From: Chloroflexi bacterium OHK40
GTDB taxonomy: Bacteria; Chloroflexota; Chloroflexia; Chloroflexales; Chloroflexaceae
DNA length: 49,885 nucleotides
NCBI GenBank assembly: GCA_004367505.1
Contig: SFCB01000157.1
Coordinates: 1-49,885 of the forward strand
Reading direction: 5' to 3'
Shown here one piece after another: positions 15,905 to 24,674 of this stretch; within the stretch, counting starts at the first letter, position 1; each line of letters starts with the position of its first letter. The position numbers and the translations under genes were made by a program. Under the pieces are notes generated by a model. The model was not told the origin of the DNA. It saw nothing but the letters and a program-made list of their open reading frames with translations, and ran no database searches.

Positions 15905-17671
15905 ATGTTCCGCTCGCACACCTGCGGCGAGCTGCGCCTGGAGCACGTCGGCCAGGAGGTAACGCTGGCGGGCTGGGTGCACCGCCGCCGTGACCACGGC
16001 CCCCTGATCTTCATCGATCTGCGCGACCGCTACGGGATCACCCAGGTGGTCTTCGACGCCTCGGATCAGCCGGAGGCCCATGCCGTAGCCAGCGAAGCCC
16101 GCTCCGAGTACGTGCTGCAGATACGAGGGCTCGTGCGCGCCCGGCCCCCCGAGGCCGCCAACCCCGATCTGGCCACCGGCGCGATCGAGGTGGAGGGCCA
16201 GGCCGCCACAGTGCTCAACCCCGCGCGTACGCCCCCGATCTACATCGCCAAGGAGGGCGGCGAGGAGGAGGCCCTGCGCCTGAAGTACCGCTACCTGGAC
16301 CTACGGCGCGAGCGGATGCAGCACAACCTGATCTTGCGCCACCGGGTGATCAAGTTCATGCGCGACTTCCTGGACAGGGAGGGCTTTCTCGAGATCGAGA
16401 CGCCGATCCTGATCAAGTCTACCCCGGAGGGCGCCCGCGATTACCTCGTGCCCTCCCGCGTCCACCCCGGGAAGTTCTACGCGCTGCCCCAGAGCCCCCA
16501 GCAACTCAAGCAACTGCTGATGGTGGCCGGCTACGACAAATATTTCCAGATCGCCCGTTGCTTCCGCGACGAAGACCTGCGGGCCGACCGGCAGCCGGAG
16601 TTCACCCAGCTCGACATGGAGTTGAGCTTCGTGGACCAGGAGGACGTGCTGGAACTGATCGAGCGGCTCTTCACCGAGCTCTGTCGCGCCGTGGTGCCGC
16701 AGAAGAAGCTGGTCACCCCTTTCCGCCGCCTGAGCTATGCCGAGGCAATCGAGCGCTACGGCTCCGATAAGCCCGACCTACGCTATGAGTTGGAGTTGGT
16801 GAACCTCGGCCCCCTGCTGGCCGCCACACCCTTCACGGTCTTCCGCAGCGCCCTGGAGCACGGTGGCCAGGTGAAGGGACTGCGGGCGCCCGGCCTCGGC
16901 GGCTACTCGCGCAAGCAACTTGACGAACTGACCGAACTGGCCAGAGCCGGTGGCGCCCGTGGGCTTGCCTGGGCCGCCCTGCCCGCCGACGGCGGCGAGG
17001 TGCGCTCCTCCTTCGCCAGGAACCTCGGCCCTGGCGAACTGGAGGCGATCGTCGAACGTCTCGGCGGCCAGCCGGGCGACCTGCTGCTGATCGTCGCCGA
17101 CCGGCCCGCTGTGGTGGCAGCCACCCTCGACAAGCTGCGCCGCGAGATCGCCAGCCGCCTGGGCCTGGCCGACCCGAATACGCTGCATTTCTCCTGGGTG
17201 CTCGACTTCCCGCTGGTGGAGTGGAACGCCGACGAAGGGCGCTGGGACGCTGTTCATCACCCCTTTACCGCCCCCCAGGATGCCGACCTCCCGCTGCTGG
17301 AGAGCGACCCGGGCAAGGTGCGCGCGAAAGCCTACGACCTGGTGCTGAATGGCTATGAGGTGGGTGGTGGCAGCATCCGCATTCACCGCCGCGATATCCA
17401 GCAGAAACTCTTCGCGCTGCTCGGGATCAGCCCGGAGACGGCCCAGGCTCAGTTCGGCCACATGCTCGAGGCGTTTGAGTATGGCGCCCCCCCCCACGGC
17501 GGCATCGCTCCCGGGATCGACCGAATCGTCATGCTCCTGGCCGATGAGAGCACCATCCGCGAGGTGATGGCCTTCCCCAAGACTCAGCAGGCCACCGACC
17601 TGATGACGAGCGCGCCGTCGAGCGTAGACGAACGCCAGCTCAAAGAGCTGCATATCGCCGTGCGGCCGTAG
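15905..17671 (+). CDS. aspS: aspartyl-tRNA synthetase, bacterial type
   Basis: A class II synthetase of 588 residues that charges tRNA with aspartate. Domain order is an N-terminal OB-fold anticodon-binding domain (1 to about 105), the catalytic core with motif 1 near residues 150-165 ([18 protein letters not shown]), motif 2 ([20 protein letters not shown]), the GAD insertion (about 290-420) and motif 3 ([13 protein letters not shown]). The length is normal. Position 31 is His (RRRDHG), the residue linked to relaxed specificity for tRNA-Asn in non-discriminating enzymes; position 83 is Glu, not the Gly of the well-studied relaxed enzyme. So charging of tRNA-Asn is possible but not settled. 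The ATG has GAGGAGAG four bases upstream. The gene is transcribed alone from a TGC-TATAAT promoter. Confidence 0.96.
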   Translation: MFRSHTCGELRLEHVGQEVTLAGWVHRRRDHGPLIFIDLRDRYGITQVVFDASDQPEAHAVASEARSEYVLQIRGLVRARPPEAANPDLATGAIEVEGQAATVLNPARTPPIYIAKEGGEEEALRLKYRYLDLRRERMQHNLILRHRVIKFMRDFLDREGFLEIETPILIKSTPEGARDYLVPSRVHPGKFYALPQSPQQLKQLLMVAGYDKYFQIARCFRDEDLRADRQPEFTQLDMELSFVDQEDVLELIERLFTELCRAVVPQKKLVTPFRRLSYAEAIERYGSDKPDLRYELELVNLGPLLAATPFTVFRSALEHGGQVKGLRAPGLGGYSRKQLDELTELARAGGARGLAWAALPADGGEVRSSFARNLGPGELEAIVERLGGQPGDLLLIVADRPAVVAATLDKLRREIASRLGLADPNTLHFSWVLDFPLVEWNADEGRWDAVHHPFTAPQDADLPLLESDPGKVRAKAYDLVLNGYEVGGGSIRIHRRDIQQKLFALLGISPETAQAQFGHMLEAFEYGAPPHGGIAPGIDRIVMLLADESTIREVMAFPKTQQATDLMTSAPSSVDERQLKELHIAVRP

Positions 17672-17800
17672 GAGCGTGGGCTGGCGCCGGGGGGCTGAAA
17701 CCAGATTGCCCGCCGACGACGCACAATCCTGCTCGACGGTCGTAGGCGGTTCTGGCCTGATCATCCAGGCTAAGGTTGCGTCAGAAGGCTCTTCCCCCAC

Positions 17801-17858
17801 TTGCGCGGGGGGCTGGCCCTCTCCGCTTGCGCGAGGGCTGGTCCTCTTCGCTTGCGCG
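17801..17858 (+). repeat. short tandem repeat, about 25-bp unit
   Basis: TTGCGCG occurs at 17801, 17827 and 17852. The first two copies continue as (G/A)GGGCTGG(C/T)CCTCT(C/T)CGC. The units differ at a few positions, as expected for a decaying tandem repeat. Confidence 0.65.
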
Positions 17859-18042
17859 TTCAGGGGCGGACAGAACAGGCAGAATGAAACGGGATGCTCC
17901 GCGTTGGGACGCGCTGCAGGCCCTCAGCTTCGCTTTCGCGGGGCAGGCCCCTGACCCCGCTCCCGCGTGCAGGAGTGGGGAGACGCAGCCCGTTAGGATG
18001 CGGCACATCGCTACGCGAACGCACGTTCTGACCGCCTTCAAA

Positions 18043-18096
18043 CGCTTGCGCGGGGGTGGGAGCCGTACGCGCCACGGCGGTGACGCCCACCCCCGC
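18043..18096 (+). repeat. inverted GC-rich repeat, copy of a dispersed intergenic element
   Basis: GCGGGGGTGGG (18050-18060) is complementary to CCCACCCCCGC (18086-18096) across a 25-base loop. The left 18-mer, CGCTTGCGCGGGGGTGGG, recurs exactly on the other strand at 40554-40571. Confidence 0.65.
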
Positions 18097-18174
18097 TTGG
18101 GCGGGGCGGGCTGGCGTTTCGGATGGTACAGACCCTCCCACCGAAGGCAGCTGAAGAACAGGGCATGATTGCGT

Positions 18175-18180
18175 TATACT
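18175..18180 (+). promoter_or_regulatory. candidate -10 TATACT of the response-regulator gene
   Basis: TATACT (five of six), about 72 bases before the chosen ATG at 18253. The -35 (TGAAGA at 17 bp) is poor. Confidence 0.4.
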
Positions 18181-18252
18181 ACATAGGCCGAGAGCGACCA
18201 TCATTACAGGCGCCCGCTGAGGGGGATGGCGCCACTCCCGGGAGCCACGCCC

Positions 18253-19230
18253 ATGCTGAAGCGCATCCTGGTCGTCGACGACGACCCCAATGTCCGCCGG
18301 ATCGTCAGTCTGGCCCTCACCGACGATTCGCCCTACGATGTCCACGCCGTCTCATCAGCCGAGGCGGCTCTGCTGCACATCGCCCGGCACCCGGTGGATC
18401 TGCTCTTCACCGACATCCGCATGCCCGGTATGAACGGGCTGGAGTTGGTGCAGCGCGTGCGCGAGCTGGACCCGAAGACGGCGGTGATCGTCTTTACGGT
18501 GAGCCCCCAGGATCTGACGCCCGAGCGAGCCGCCGAGCTCCAGATCGACTGCCTGCTGGAGAAACCAGTATCGCCTGAACGGATGCGCCTGGCGGTAGAC
18601 CTGCTGCTCGACCCGATCAAGCTGCTGCCACGACCATCGCAGCGCGGCGAGCAGGCCCCGTCACACGAGCCGGCAGTCGTGAGTGCGCCGGTAGCCCCAA
18701 CGAGCGGCCCCACGCCTACCGGGCCCCTCGGCCAGCGACTGGCTGCGCTGCGGGCCAAAAAACAAACAGCACCGCTCGCGCCGGCCCAGGGCGCACCGGT
18801 TGCGGTGCGGCTCACCTCGCGGGCGCCAGGCGCGGTGGGGCGGAGCTACTCCGACCAGCAGATCGAGGCGATGCGCCAGGCACTCAAGGAGCTCGCCCTT
18901 GAGCCGGATGTCCAGTGTGCCCTGCTCGCCGACATGAGCGGGATCGTGCTCACCCACTGGAGCCGCCGGCGCGACATCAATGTGACGGTGGTAGCCGCGC
19001 TCGCCGCCGGTAATACTCTGGCCCTGGCCGAGATCGGGCGCAACCTGGGCCAGCAAGCGCCCGGCCACCTGGTGATCCACGAAGGGCAGGATCAGAGCAT
19101 TATCATGGCCACAATGGCCGATCTGCTGTTGCTGATTGCTATTGGGCCCAATGCCTCGCTCGGCTGGGCCAGGATCGCCACGCTCCGAGCCTGCGAGGAT
19201 GTCCTGCGTATCGCCAGGGGTGCGGAGTAG
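18253..19230 (+). CDS. response regulator receiver fused to a Roadblock/LC7 domain
   Basis: 325 residues. Residues 1-120 form a CheY-like receiver: acidic pair Asp10/Asp11, phospho-acceptor Asp54 in LLFTDIRMPGMNG, Thr82 in VFTVS and Lys104 in EKP. A Pro/Ala-rich linker follows (about 125-210). The C-terminal 115 residues resemble the Roadblock/LC7 (MglB-like) fold, with the ADMSGIVLTHW strand, AALAAGNTLALAEIGRNLG helix, IHEGQDQSIIM and LLLLIAIGP. Roadblock proteins regulate or scaffold small Ras-like GTPases. No DNA-binding domain is present, so output is probably by protein contact. The ATG at 18253 is preferred over 18226 because GGGAG sits eight bases before it. No histidine kinase or MglA-like GTPase is adjacent. 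Confidence 0.85.
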   Translation: MLKRILVVDDDPNVRRIVSLALTDDSPYDVHAVSSAEAALLHIARHPVDLLFTDIRMPGMNGLELVQRVRELDPKTAVIVFTVSPQDLTPERAAELQIDCLLEKPVSPERMRLAVDLLLDPIKLLPRPSQRGEQAPSHEPAVVSAPVAPTSGPTPTGPLGQRLAALRAKKQTAPLAPAQGAPVAVRLTSRAPGAVGRSYSDQQIEAMRQALKELALEPDVQCALLADMSGIVLTHWSRRRDINVTVVAALAAGNTLALAEIGRNLGQQAPGHLVIHEGQDQSIIMATMADLLLLIAIGPNASLGWARIATLRACEDVLRIARGAE

Positions 19231-19280
19231 GGCAGAGGCAATTGGCTGAAAGTCCCCACGGGTCCCCGCCTCCGCGGGGG

Positions 19281-19392
19281 CTGCTTTCGCGGGGGCGACA
19301 GTATCGTTGGCGCGGCGATCCCTTGCCTGCGGCAGCTGGCCCCCGCCGCCTGGGCCCCTGCTGTCGCGGGGGCGACAGTACCGTTGGCGCGG
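19281..19392 (+). repeat. direct repeat of 35 bp, two copies 77 bp apart
   Basis: The copies at 19281-19315 and 19358-19392 share CTGCT(T/G)TCGCGGGGG, then CGACAGTA(T/C)CGTTGG and CGCGG. They differ at two positions. Each begins next to a GC-rich hairpin, so the repeat unit may be a small intergenic palindromic element. Confidence 0.7.
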
Positions 19393-19540
19393 GGGGCAAC
19401 TCTCGCCACAGGGGGAGCGGGGACAATCTGCATCGGGAAGCCTTCCAGCGCTCGTGTCTCGCGCTGGGAGAAGGGGCCAGGACGTTGCATCAACCCTGGA
19501 GCCCGGGCTCGGCTGGAGCGAGAAGTGCGGGGCACCGTGG

Positions 19541-19546
19541 TATAAT
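19541..19546 (+). promoter_or_regulatory. -10 TATAAT upstream of the PDZ-radical SAM gene
   Basis: A perfect TATAAT preceded by GTGG. The start codon chosen is 84 bases downstream. Confidence 0.5.
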
Positions 19547-19629
19547 GGCGCTCTGGACATGTTGTCCAGCAGCCGGGGGGCAGAGGAACGCAGCGAACTG
19601 CGTTGGGTGGTTCAGAGGGGCGCAGCAGC

Positions 19630-21231
19630 GTGGAGTATCAGCCCGACGTCAAACAGATCACCGGGGAGGGGGGCGTGGTGGCCGCGGTGGCCCCGGGAAG
19701 CATCGCTGCCACTATCGGTATTGCTCCGGGCGACGTCATTATCGCCGTAGGCGAGCAGCCGCTGCGCGACGTGATCGACTACCGCTTCGCGATCGCCGAG
19801 GAGCGCATCATCCTGCGCGTTCGCGCCACGGATGGCACTGAACGCCTGCTCCACATCGAGAAGGACCCCGACGCCGACCTCGGCCTTGAGTTTACCGAGC
19901 CGCTTTTCGACCGTCTGCGCACCTGCAACAATAAGTGCCCCTTCTGCTTCCTCACCCAGATGCCGAAGGGCTTCCGCAAGACACTTTACCTCAAGGACGA
20001 CGATTACCGTCTTTCCTTTCTCTACAACAACTTCGTCACCTTTACCAACCTTACAGAGGCCGACTGGGAGCGCATCGGGCGGCAGCGGCTCTCGCCAATG
20101 CATATCAGCGTTCACGCGACGGATCCACTCTGGCGCGCCGTGATGCTCGGCAAGCGCGACGTACCCGATGTGCGCGAGCAGATCCGGCGCCTGGGCGCTA
20201 TGACGATTGCGGTCCATACGCAGATCGTGGCCTGTCCTGGCGCCAACGATGGCGAAGTGCTGCGCCAGAGCATTGAGGATCTGCTCGCCCTCCGCCCGAC
20301 GGTCCAGTCAATCGCCGTGGTCCCGGTGGGGCTTACGAAGTACCGCTTTGACGGGAAGCGCCCCAGCAGCATTCGGGCCGCGATCCAGATCCACGAGTCG
20401 CCTGACTGGATCGATACGAACTGGGAGCGCCAGCCCCTCTGGGACGATGATATGCCAGGGGCACGGGCACAGGGCGAGCCTTCGAATCCAGCCCATCACA
20501 GTGTGCGGCGCCTGCCGCCCAACCCACAGCCTCACGTCCACGACCCGGCCCTCGGCTTTTGCTCACGCCTCGGCGCGGCCTCCGATATCCCCCTGCGCTG
20601 CTTCACCGCAGCGGAGGCAGCCGCCGTGATCGACCTGATTGAGCCGATCGCCGCCCGCTGCCGCGACGAGTTCGGCCTCAGCTTCGTCTACCCCAGCGAC
20701 GAGTTCTACATCCTCGCGGGCCACCCCATCCCTGCTGCTGAGCGCTACGACGATATGCCCCAGTACTCCAATGGCGTGGGAATGGTGCGCGACTTTCTCG
20801 ATCTCTGGGCGCGGGCCAGGCGCCGACTTCCGGCACGCCTGCCCCAGCCCGCTGGCCTGGCAATCGTCTGCGGCACCCTCGTGGCCCCGATGATGGAGCA
20901 GGTGGCCACCAGGCTCAACCGGGTCGAGGGTCTGGTGGCGCGCGTGCTGCCGGTGACAAACGCCTTCTTCGGCGAGACTGTCACCGTCAGCGGGCTACTC
21001 ACCGCCCAGGATGTCGTCCCGGCACTGCGGGCCTTCCGTGAGAGCCTCGCCAGCCAGCAGATCAGCGTCCGCGCCCTGCTGCCCCGTGTGATGTTCGACT
21101 ACAAGGGCGAGCGTACGATCGACGACTCAACCCCCCAGCGCATCGCCGAGGAGGCCGGTGTTCCGGTGGCGCTCGCCGCCGACCCGGATGAGCTCGTGCG
21201 TTATGTCCGAGCGCTGGCGCAGAGCGGGTAG
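19630..21231 (+). CDS. PDZ-radical SAM domain protein (DUF512 family)
   Basis: 534 residues from the GTG at 19630. Residues 1 to about 75 are a PDZ-like domain (GGVVAAVAPGSIAA, GIAPGDVIIAVGEQPL). Next comes a radical-SAM-type cluster motif, CNNKCPFCF (Cys99, Cys103, Cys106, CX3CX2C), then a TIM-barrel-like region and the C-terminal DUF512 segment with PSDEFYILAG and LVAPMM. The family is widespread in Firmicutes, cyanobacteria and Chloroflexota; its reaction is not established. The GTG has AGAGGGG nine bases before it. A TTG at 19603 is the next in-frame alternative. It is followed after 35 bp by the HD-GYP gene on the same strand, suggesting one transcript. Confidence 0.88.
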   Translation: MEYQPDVKQITGEGGVVAAVAPGSIAATIGIAPGDVIIAVGEQPLRDVIDYRFAIAEERIILRVRATDGTERLLHIEKDPDADLGLEFTEPLFDRLRTCNNKCPFCFLTQMPKGFRKTLYLKDDDYRLSFLYNNFVTFTNLTEADWERIGRQRLSPMHISVHATDPLWRAVMLGKRDVPDVREQIRRLGAMTIAVHTQIVACPGANDGEVLRQSIEDLLALRPTVQSIAVVPVGLTKYRFDGKRPSSIRAAIQIHESPDWIDTNWERQPLWDDDMPGARAQGEPSNPAHHSVRRLPPNPQPHVHDPALGFCSRLGAASDIPLRCFTAAEAAAVIDLIEPIAARCRDEFGLSFVYPSDEFYILAGHPIPAAERYDDMPQYSNGVGMVRDFLDLWARARRRLPARLPQPAGLAIVCGTLVAPMMEQVATRLNRVEGLVARVLPVTNAFFGETVTVSGLLTAQDVVPALRAFRESLASQQISVRALLPRVMFDYKGERTIDDSTPQRIAEEAGVPVALAADPDELVRYVRALAQSG

Positions 21232-21266
21232 CGGCCAGCCATCCAATCCAGGGCGGAGGGCTCCTC

Positions 21267-22940
21267 ATGGCCACGAGGCAAACGCGCTTTCAGTCCTTCG
21301 TCGGGATCATTCAGCGCGCGAACCAGATCGCCGCGAGTACCGAGCTCGACGCGCTGCTCGACCAGATGCTGGATCTGCTCATCGAGGTTACCAGCGCCGA
21401 GGCTGGCACGCTCTATCTCTACGATGAGCTCCCCCACGAACTGGTGTTCAAGGTGGTGAAGGGCAGCCCGGAGAGCCAGCGCCTCGTGGGTACCCGCATC
21501 GCGGCTAGCCGGGGGGTGGCCGGACACGTTCTGCGCGACGGACGACCGCTCTTCGTCCCCAACGTCACCGACGACCCACGCTGGGATCGGTCCATGGGCG
21601 AACTCGGCGGCATGCGCCTCTACACGATGTACTGCGTCCCGCTGCTGCTGCGCGGCCGCCCGGCGGGCGTGGTGCAGCTCTTCAATCTTCCACCCGAGAC
21701 CTGCGACGATCCAGAGGAGCTGACGATCATCGATCTGCTCTGCTCGCGCCTGGTGACCGAGGTAGAGAAGGCGCGCCTGCTTGCTGAGGCCCGCCGCCGC
21801 GAGCGGCGCCAGCAGGCCCTGGTGGAGATCATCTCGCGCCTGACAACCACGCTCGACCGGGACGAACTGCTCGACCGGATCATGACCTTTGCCTGCGATC
21901 TGCTCGAGGTTGAGGCCACCTCGATCTGGCTCCGCGACGCGGAGCAGGGCGATCTGGTGCTGCACCTTGCCACCGGCCTCCGCCGCGAGCAGATGGTCGC
22001 CCAGCGCGTACCCTCGGGCCATGGCATCATCGGGCATGTGGTGGACACCGGCGAGACAGTGGTGGTCAACGATGTCTCCACTGACACCCGTTTCTACCGC
22101 GAGATCGACGCGCGCAGCGGCTTCGTCACGCGCTCGATCCTCTGTGTGCCGCTGCGCGCCCCACGGATCGTGCTCGGCGGGGAGCGGGGCGCGGTAGAGG
22201 AGCGGATCATCGGCGGCGCCCAGGCTCTCAACCCCCGCAACGGGCGGGAGTTCGGCCAGGAGGATGTAGCGCTCTTCGAGTCGCTCGCCGGCCAGGCGGC
22301 GACAGTGGTGCGGCTCGCCCAGCTGTACACCGATGTCGCAGCCCTCTCGACCCGCATCATCGATGCGATCACCGGCGCGATCGACCTGAAGGACCCGTAC
22401 ACGCGCGGCCACAGCCAGCGGGTGAGCGACTTCTCGGTGGCGATCGCCCAGGAGCTCGGCCTCGACGAAGATACCATCTTCCGCGTACGCATCGCGAGCA
22501 AGCTCCACGATGTGGGCAAGATCCGTGTACCGGACCGCATCCTGAAGAAGCGCAAGAGCCTGACTGACGCCGAATTCCGGCAGATGCGCCGCCATCCGCT
22601 TTACGGCCTGGAGTTCCTCCAGGAGAACGGGCTGCTGGAGTTGGAGCTGCTGCGCGATACGTGGCCCGCGCTTACCCAGCACCACGAGCGGCTCGATGGG
22701 CGGGGGTACCCGTACGGGCTCAGCGGTGATGAGATCTCGCTGGTGGGCCGAATTGTGGCCGTGGCCGACGTGTTCGACGCGATTACGAGCCACCGGCCTT
22801 ACCGGCCTGCTCAATCGGTGGAGAAAGCGATCGAGACCCTGCGGCGGATCGCGGGCAGCGAGCTCGACGCGCAATGTGTCGAGGCGCTGGTGCAGGCGCG
22901 GGCGCGCGGGCTCATCCTCACCCAGGATGAGCGCGCCTGA
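21267..22940 (+). CDS. GAF-GAF-HD-GYP cyclic-di-GMP phosphodiesterase
   Basis: 557 residues with two N-terminal GAF sensory domains (about 25-170 and 190-350), a connecting helix, and an HD-GYP domain (about 360-550). HD-GYP enzymes hydrolyse c-di-GMP through a bi- or trinuclear metal centre. The metal motifs are present: HD at His414-Asp415 (KLHDVGKIRVPD), QHHERLDGRGYPYGL with His472-His473 and GYP at 480-482, and the following VADVFDAITSHRPYR. The GAF domains probably bind a small ligand or chromophore; no conserved phytochrome cysteine is obvious. There is no membrane segment. GGAGGG lies six bases before the ATG. The last 23 bp overlap the 3' end of recJ on the opposite strand. Confidence 0.92.
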   Translation: MATRQTRFQSFVGIIQRANQIAASTELDALLDQMLDLLIEVTSAEAGTLYLYDELPHELVFKVVKGSPESQRLVGTRIAASRGVAGHVLRDGRPLFVPNVTDDPRWDRSMGELGGMRLYTMYCVPLLLRGRPAGVVQLFNLPPETCDDPEELTIIDLLCSRLVTEVEKARLLAEARRRERRQQALVEIISRLTTTLDRDELLDRIMTFACDLLEVEATSIWLRDAEQGDLVLHLATGLRREQMVAQRVPSGHGIIGHVVDTGETVVVNDVSTDTRFYREIDARSGFVTRSILCVPLRAPRIVLGGERGAVEERIIGGAQALNPRNGREFGQEDVALFESLAGQAATVVRLAQLYTDVAALSTRIIDAITGAIDLKDPYTRGHSQRVSDFSVAIAQELGLDEDTIFRVRIASKLHDVGKIRVPDRILKKRKSLTDAEFRQMRRHPLYGLEFLQENGLLELELLRDTWPALTQHHERLDGRGYPYGLSGDEISLVGRIVAVADVFDAITSHRPYRPAQSVEKAIETLRRIAGSELDAQCVEALVQARARGLILTQDERA

Positions 22941-24645
22941 AGTCCTTCACGTTCAGCTGCAGCCGGCGCTCACCGTTCCAGAGGTTTTCGTCCAGGGTGT
23001 AAACCACGTCGATGAAGCGCTGGCGGCGGACAGCCTCGGCAAGGCCGCCGAGCCGGAAGGCGATCGCCTCGTAGGTCTCACCACCGCCCCGGAGCAGCAG
23101 ACGCAGGTGCTGGCCATCCGCGCCGCGCGGCCGGGCCTCCACCACCTCAACAGCCGGGCTCATGAGCGTCGGCTGGGGGTTGCCTTGCCCGAAGGGCTCC
23201 AGGCGCGCCAGTTCGTCGAACAGGGCCCAGCCGAGCTCGTGCAGCGGCAGCGTCGCGTCGATCGGGAGCGCTGGCACGAGCATGTCGTCGGTCAGGCGCG
23301 CGTCGGCGAGAGAGAGCAGGCGCTGTTCGAGCACCGGGAGCTTGGCGTTCTCGATCGTGAACCCGGCGGCCGCGGCGTGGCCGCCGAAGCGCACAAAGAG
23401 ATCCGCAGAGGCGGTGAGGGCCTCGATCATGTTGAAGCCCGGCACTGAGCGGGCCGAGCCACGGGACTGCTCGGCGCCGCGCTCGATCAGCAGCACGGGC
23501 CGGCCCCACTCTTCGGCAAGCTTCCCGGCCACGAGCCCGACGACACCAGCCGCAAACTCGGTGCCGTCAAGCATCACGATACGCCGCTCGTGCTTGCGCT
23601 CCGCCTCCGCCTGCTCGCGCGCGAGGGCCTGCACGCGCCGGGTGAGTTCCTGGCGCTCCCGGTTGGCCTGGTTCAACTCCTGGGCCAGGGCGGCCGCGGT
23701 CGAATCGTCGCCGGCCAGGAGTAACTGGTAGGCCCGCACCGCGTCGTCCAGGCGGCCAGCAGCGTTGAGTCGCGGGCCGAGCATAAAACTAATATCGGAT
23801 GCCCTAACCCGCCCCTGGCTGAGGCCCGTCGCGGCGATCAGCGCCCTCAGGCCAGGGCGACGGGTGGTGTTGATCGCCTCGAGGCCTTTGGTGACGAGCA
23901 CGCGATTCTCTCCGTCCAGGGGACCCATATCGGTGACGGTGCCGAGCGCCACCACGTCGAGGAGATCGCGGCCCCGCAACTCGCCGAGCGATAAGCCCCG
24001 GCGCACCAGGGCCTGGACGAGCTTGTACGCAATCCCAACACCGACGAGGTGCTTGTAGGGGTAGGTGCAACCGGGCTGCCTGGGATTCACGATCGCCAGG
24101 GCATCGGGGAGCACCGGTGGGGGCTGGTGGTGGTCGGTGACGATCACATCGAGGCCCAGGCGCGTGGCCTCGGCTACTTCGGCGACGTTGCTGATCCCAC
24201 AGTCCACGGTGATCAGCAGGCGCACCCCCTCGCTGGCGAGCTGACCGACGGCGAGGGGGTTGAGCCCGTAGCCCTCGCGGGTGCGATGGGGAATGTAGGG
24301 CCGGATCGATCCGCCCATCGCCCCGATCGCCTGGACCAGCAGCGTCACGGCGGTCACACCGTCGGTGTCGAAGTCGCCATAGACGGCCATCGGCTCACCG
24401 GCCTCGATCGCCCGGGCGATGCGGGCGCTGGCCTCGGCCATGCCCTTCATCAGCAGCGGGTTGTGTAAGCCCGTGCGGATATCGGGCTCCAGAAAGGCCC
24501 GCACGGCCTCCGGATCACGCAGCTGGCGCTGGTAGAGCAACGTGGCGATCAGGGGATTGAGCGCCAGCTGGCAGGCAAACTCAACAGGCGCCGGGTCACG
24601 CAGATCCCAGCGTCGGTTACGGGCAGAGAGTGGTTTGTGGTGCAT
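22918..24645 (-). CDS. recJ: single-stranded-DNA-specific exonuclease RecJ
   Basis: A 5'-3' single-strand exonuclease of 575 residues, used in mismatch repair, base excision repair and RecF-pathway recombination. It is a DHH-family phosphoesterase. Motif I is VYGDFDTDG (Asp91, Asp93, Asp95), motif II VDCGIS (Asp148) and motif III TDHHQPP (Asp171-His172-His173). The DHHA1 domain follows, with FGGHAAAAGFTI near residue 420, and then the OB-like RecJ C-terminal domain. The length is typical. Its stop codon lies within the convergent HD-GYP gene (23-bp overlap), so the two messages are antisense to each other at their ends. The start has only a weak SD. A 123-bp interrupted palindrome fills most of the gap upstream. 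Confidence 0.95.
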   Translation of the reverse strand: MHHKPLSARNRRWDLRDPAPVEFACQLALNPLIATLLYQRQLRDPEAVRAFLEPDIRTGLHNPLLMKGMAEASARIARAIEAGEPMAVYGDFDTDGVTAVTLLVQAIGAMGGSIRPYIPHRTREGYGLNPLAVGQLASEGVRLLITVDCGISNVAEVAEATRLGLDVIVTDHHQPPPVLPDALAIVNPRQPGCTYPYKHLVGVGIAYKLVQALVRRGLSLGELRGRDLLDVVALGTVTDMGPLDGENRVLVTKGLEAINTTRRPGLRALIAATGLSQGRVRASDISFMLGPRLNAAGRLDDAVRAYQLLLAGDDSTAAALAQELNQANRERQELTRRVQALAREQAEAERKHERRIVMLDGTEFAAGVVGLVAGKLAEEWGRPVLLIERGAEQSRGSARSVPGFNMIEALTASADLFVRFGGHAAAAGFTIENAKLPVLEQRLLSLADARLTDDMLVPALPIDATLPLHELGWALFDELARLEPFGQGNPQPTLMSPAVEVVEARPRGADGQHLRLLLRGGGETYEAIAFRLGGLAEAVRRQRFIDVVYTLDENLWNGERRLQLNVKDFRRAHPG

Positions 24646-24674
24646 GGCTTGTCACGCAGGGCGCAAAAGGCACA

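Larger units (their letters stand above)
17672..18252. other. 580-bp intergenic region with GC-rich repeats
   Basis: No gene is supported; open frames here are compositionally driven. It contains a tandem array of about 2.3 units with a 25-26-bp period (TTGCGCG followed by GGGCTGG-type sequence) at 17801-17858. It also contains an 18-mer, CGCTTGCGCGGGGGTGGG, at 18043-18060, present inverted upstream of proC. That 18-mer pairs with CCCACCCCCGC at 18086-18096. A TATACT box for the downstream regulator lies at 18175. Confidence 0.6.
19231..19629. other. intergenic region with a duplicated 35-bp element and a TATAAT box
   Basis: No gene is seen. The region contains small CCCCGC/GCGGGG hairpins (for example 19264-19280), a 35-bp direct repeat (19281-19315 and 19358-19392, two mismatches) and the TATAAT at 19541-19546 that probably drives the downstream PDZ-radical SAM gene. 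Confidence 0.55.

Noticed and set aside
17796-18100. Possible CRISPR-like array in the repeats after aspS
   Set aside because: There are only two to three imperfect 25-bp units with no unique spacers of constant length and no cas genes. It is a simple tandem repeat.
21201-22874. Minus-strand open frame of 557 codons opposite the HD-GYP gene
   Set aside because: The plus-strand gene has complete GAF and HD-GYP motifs and a good ribosome site; the minus frame is a GC-driven shadow.
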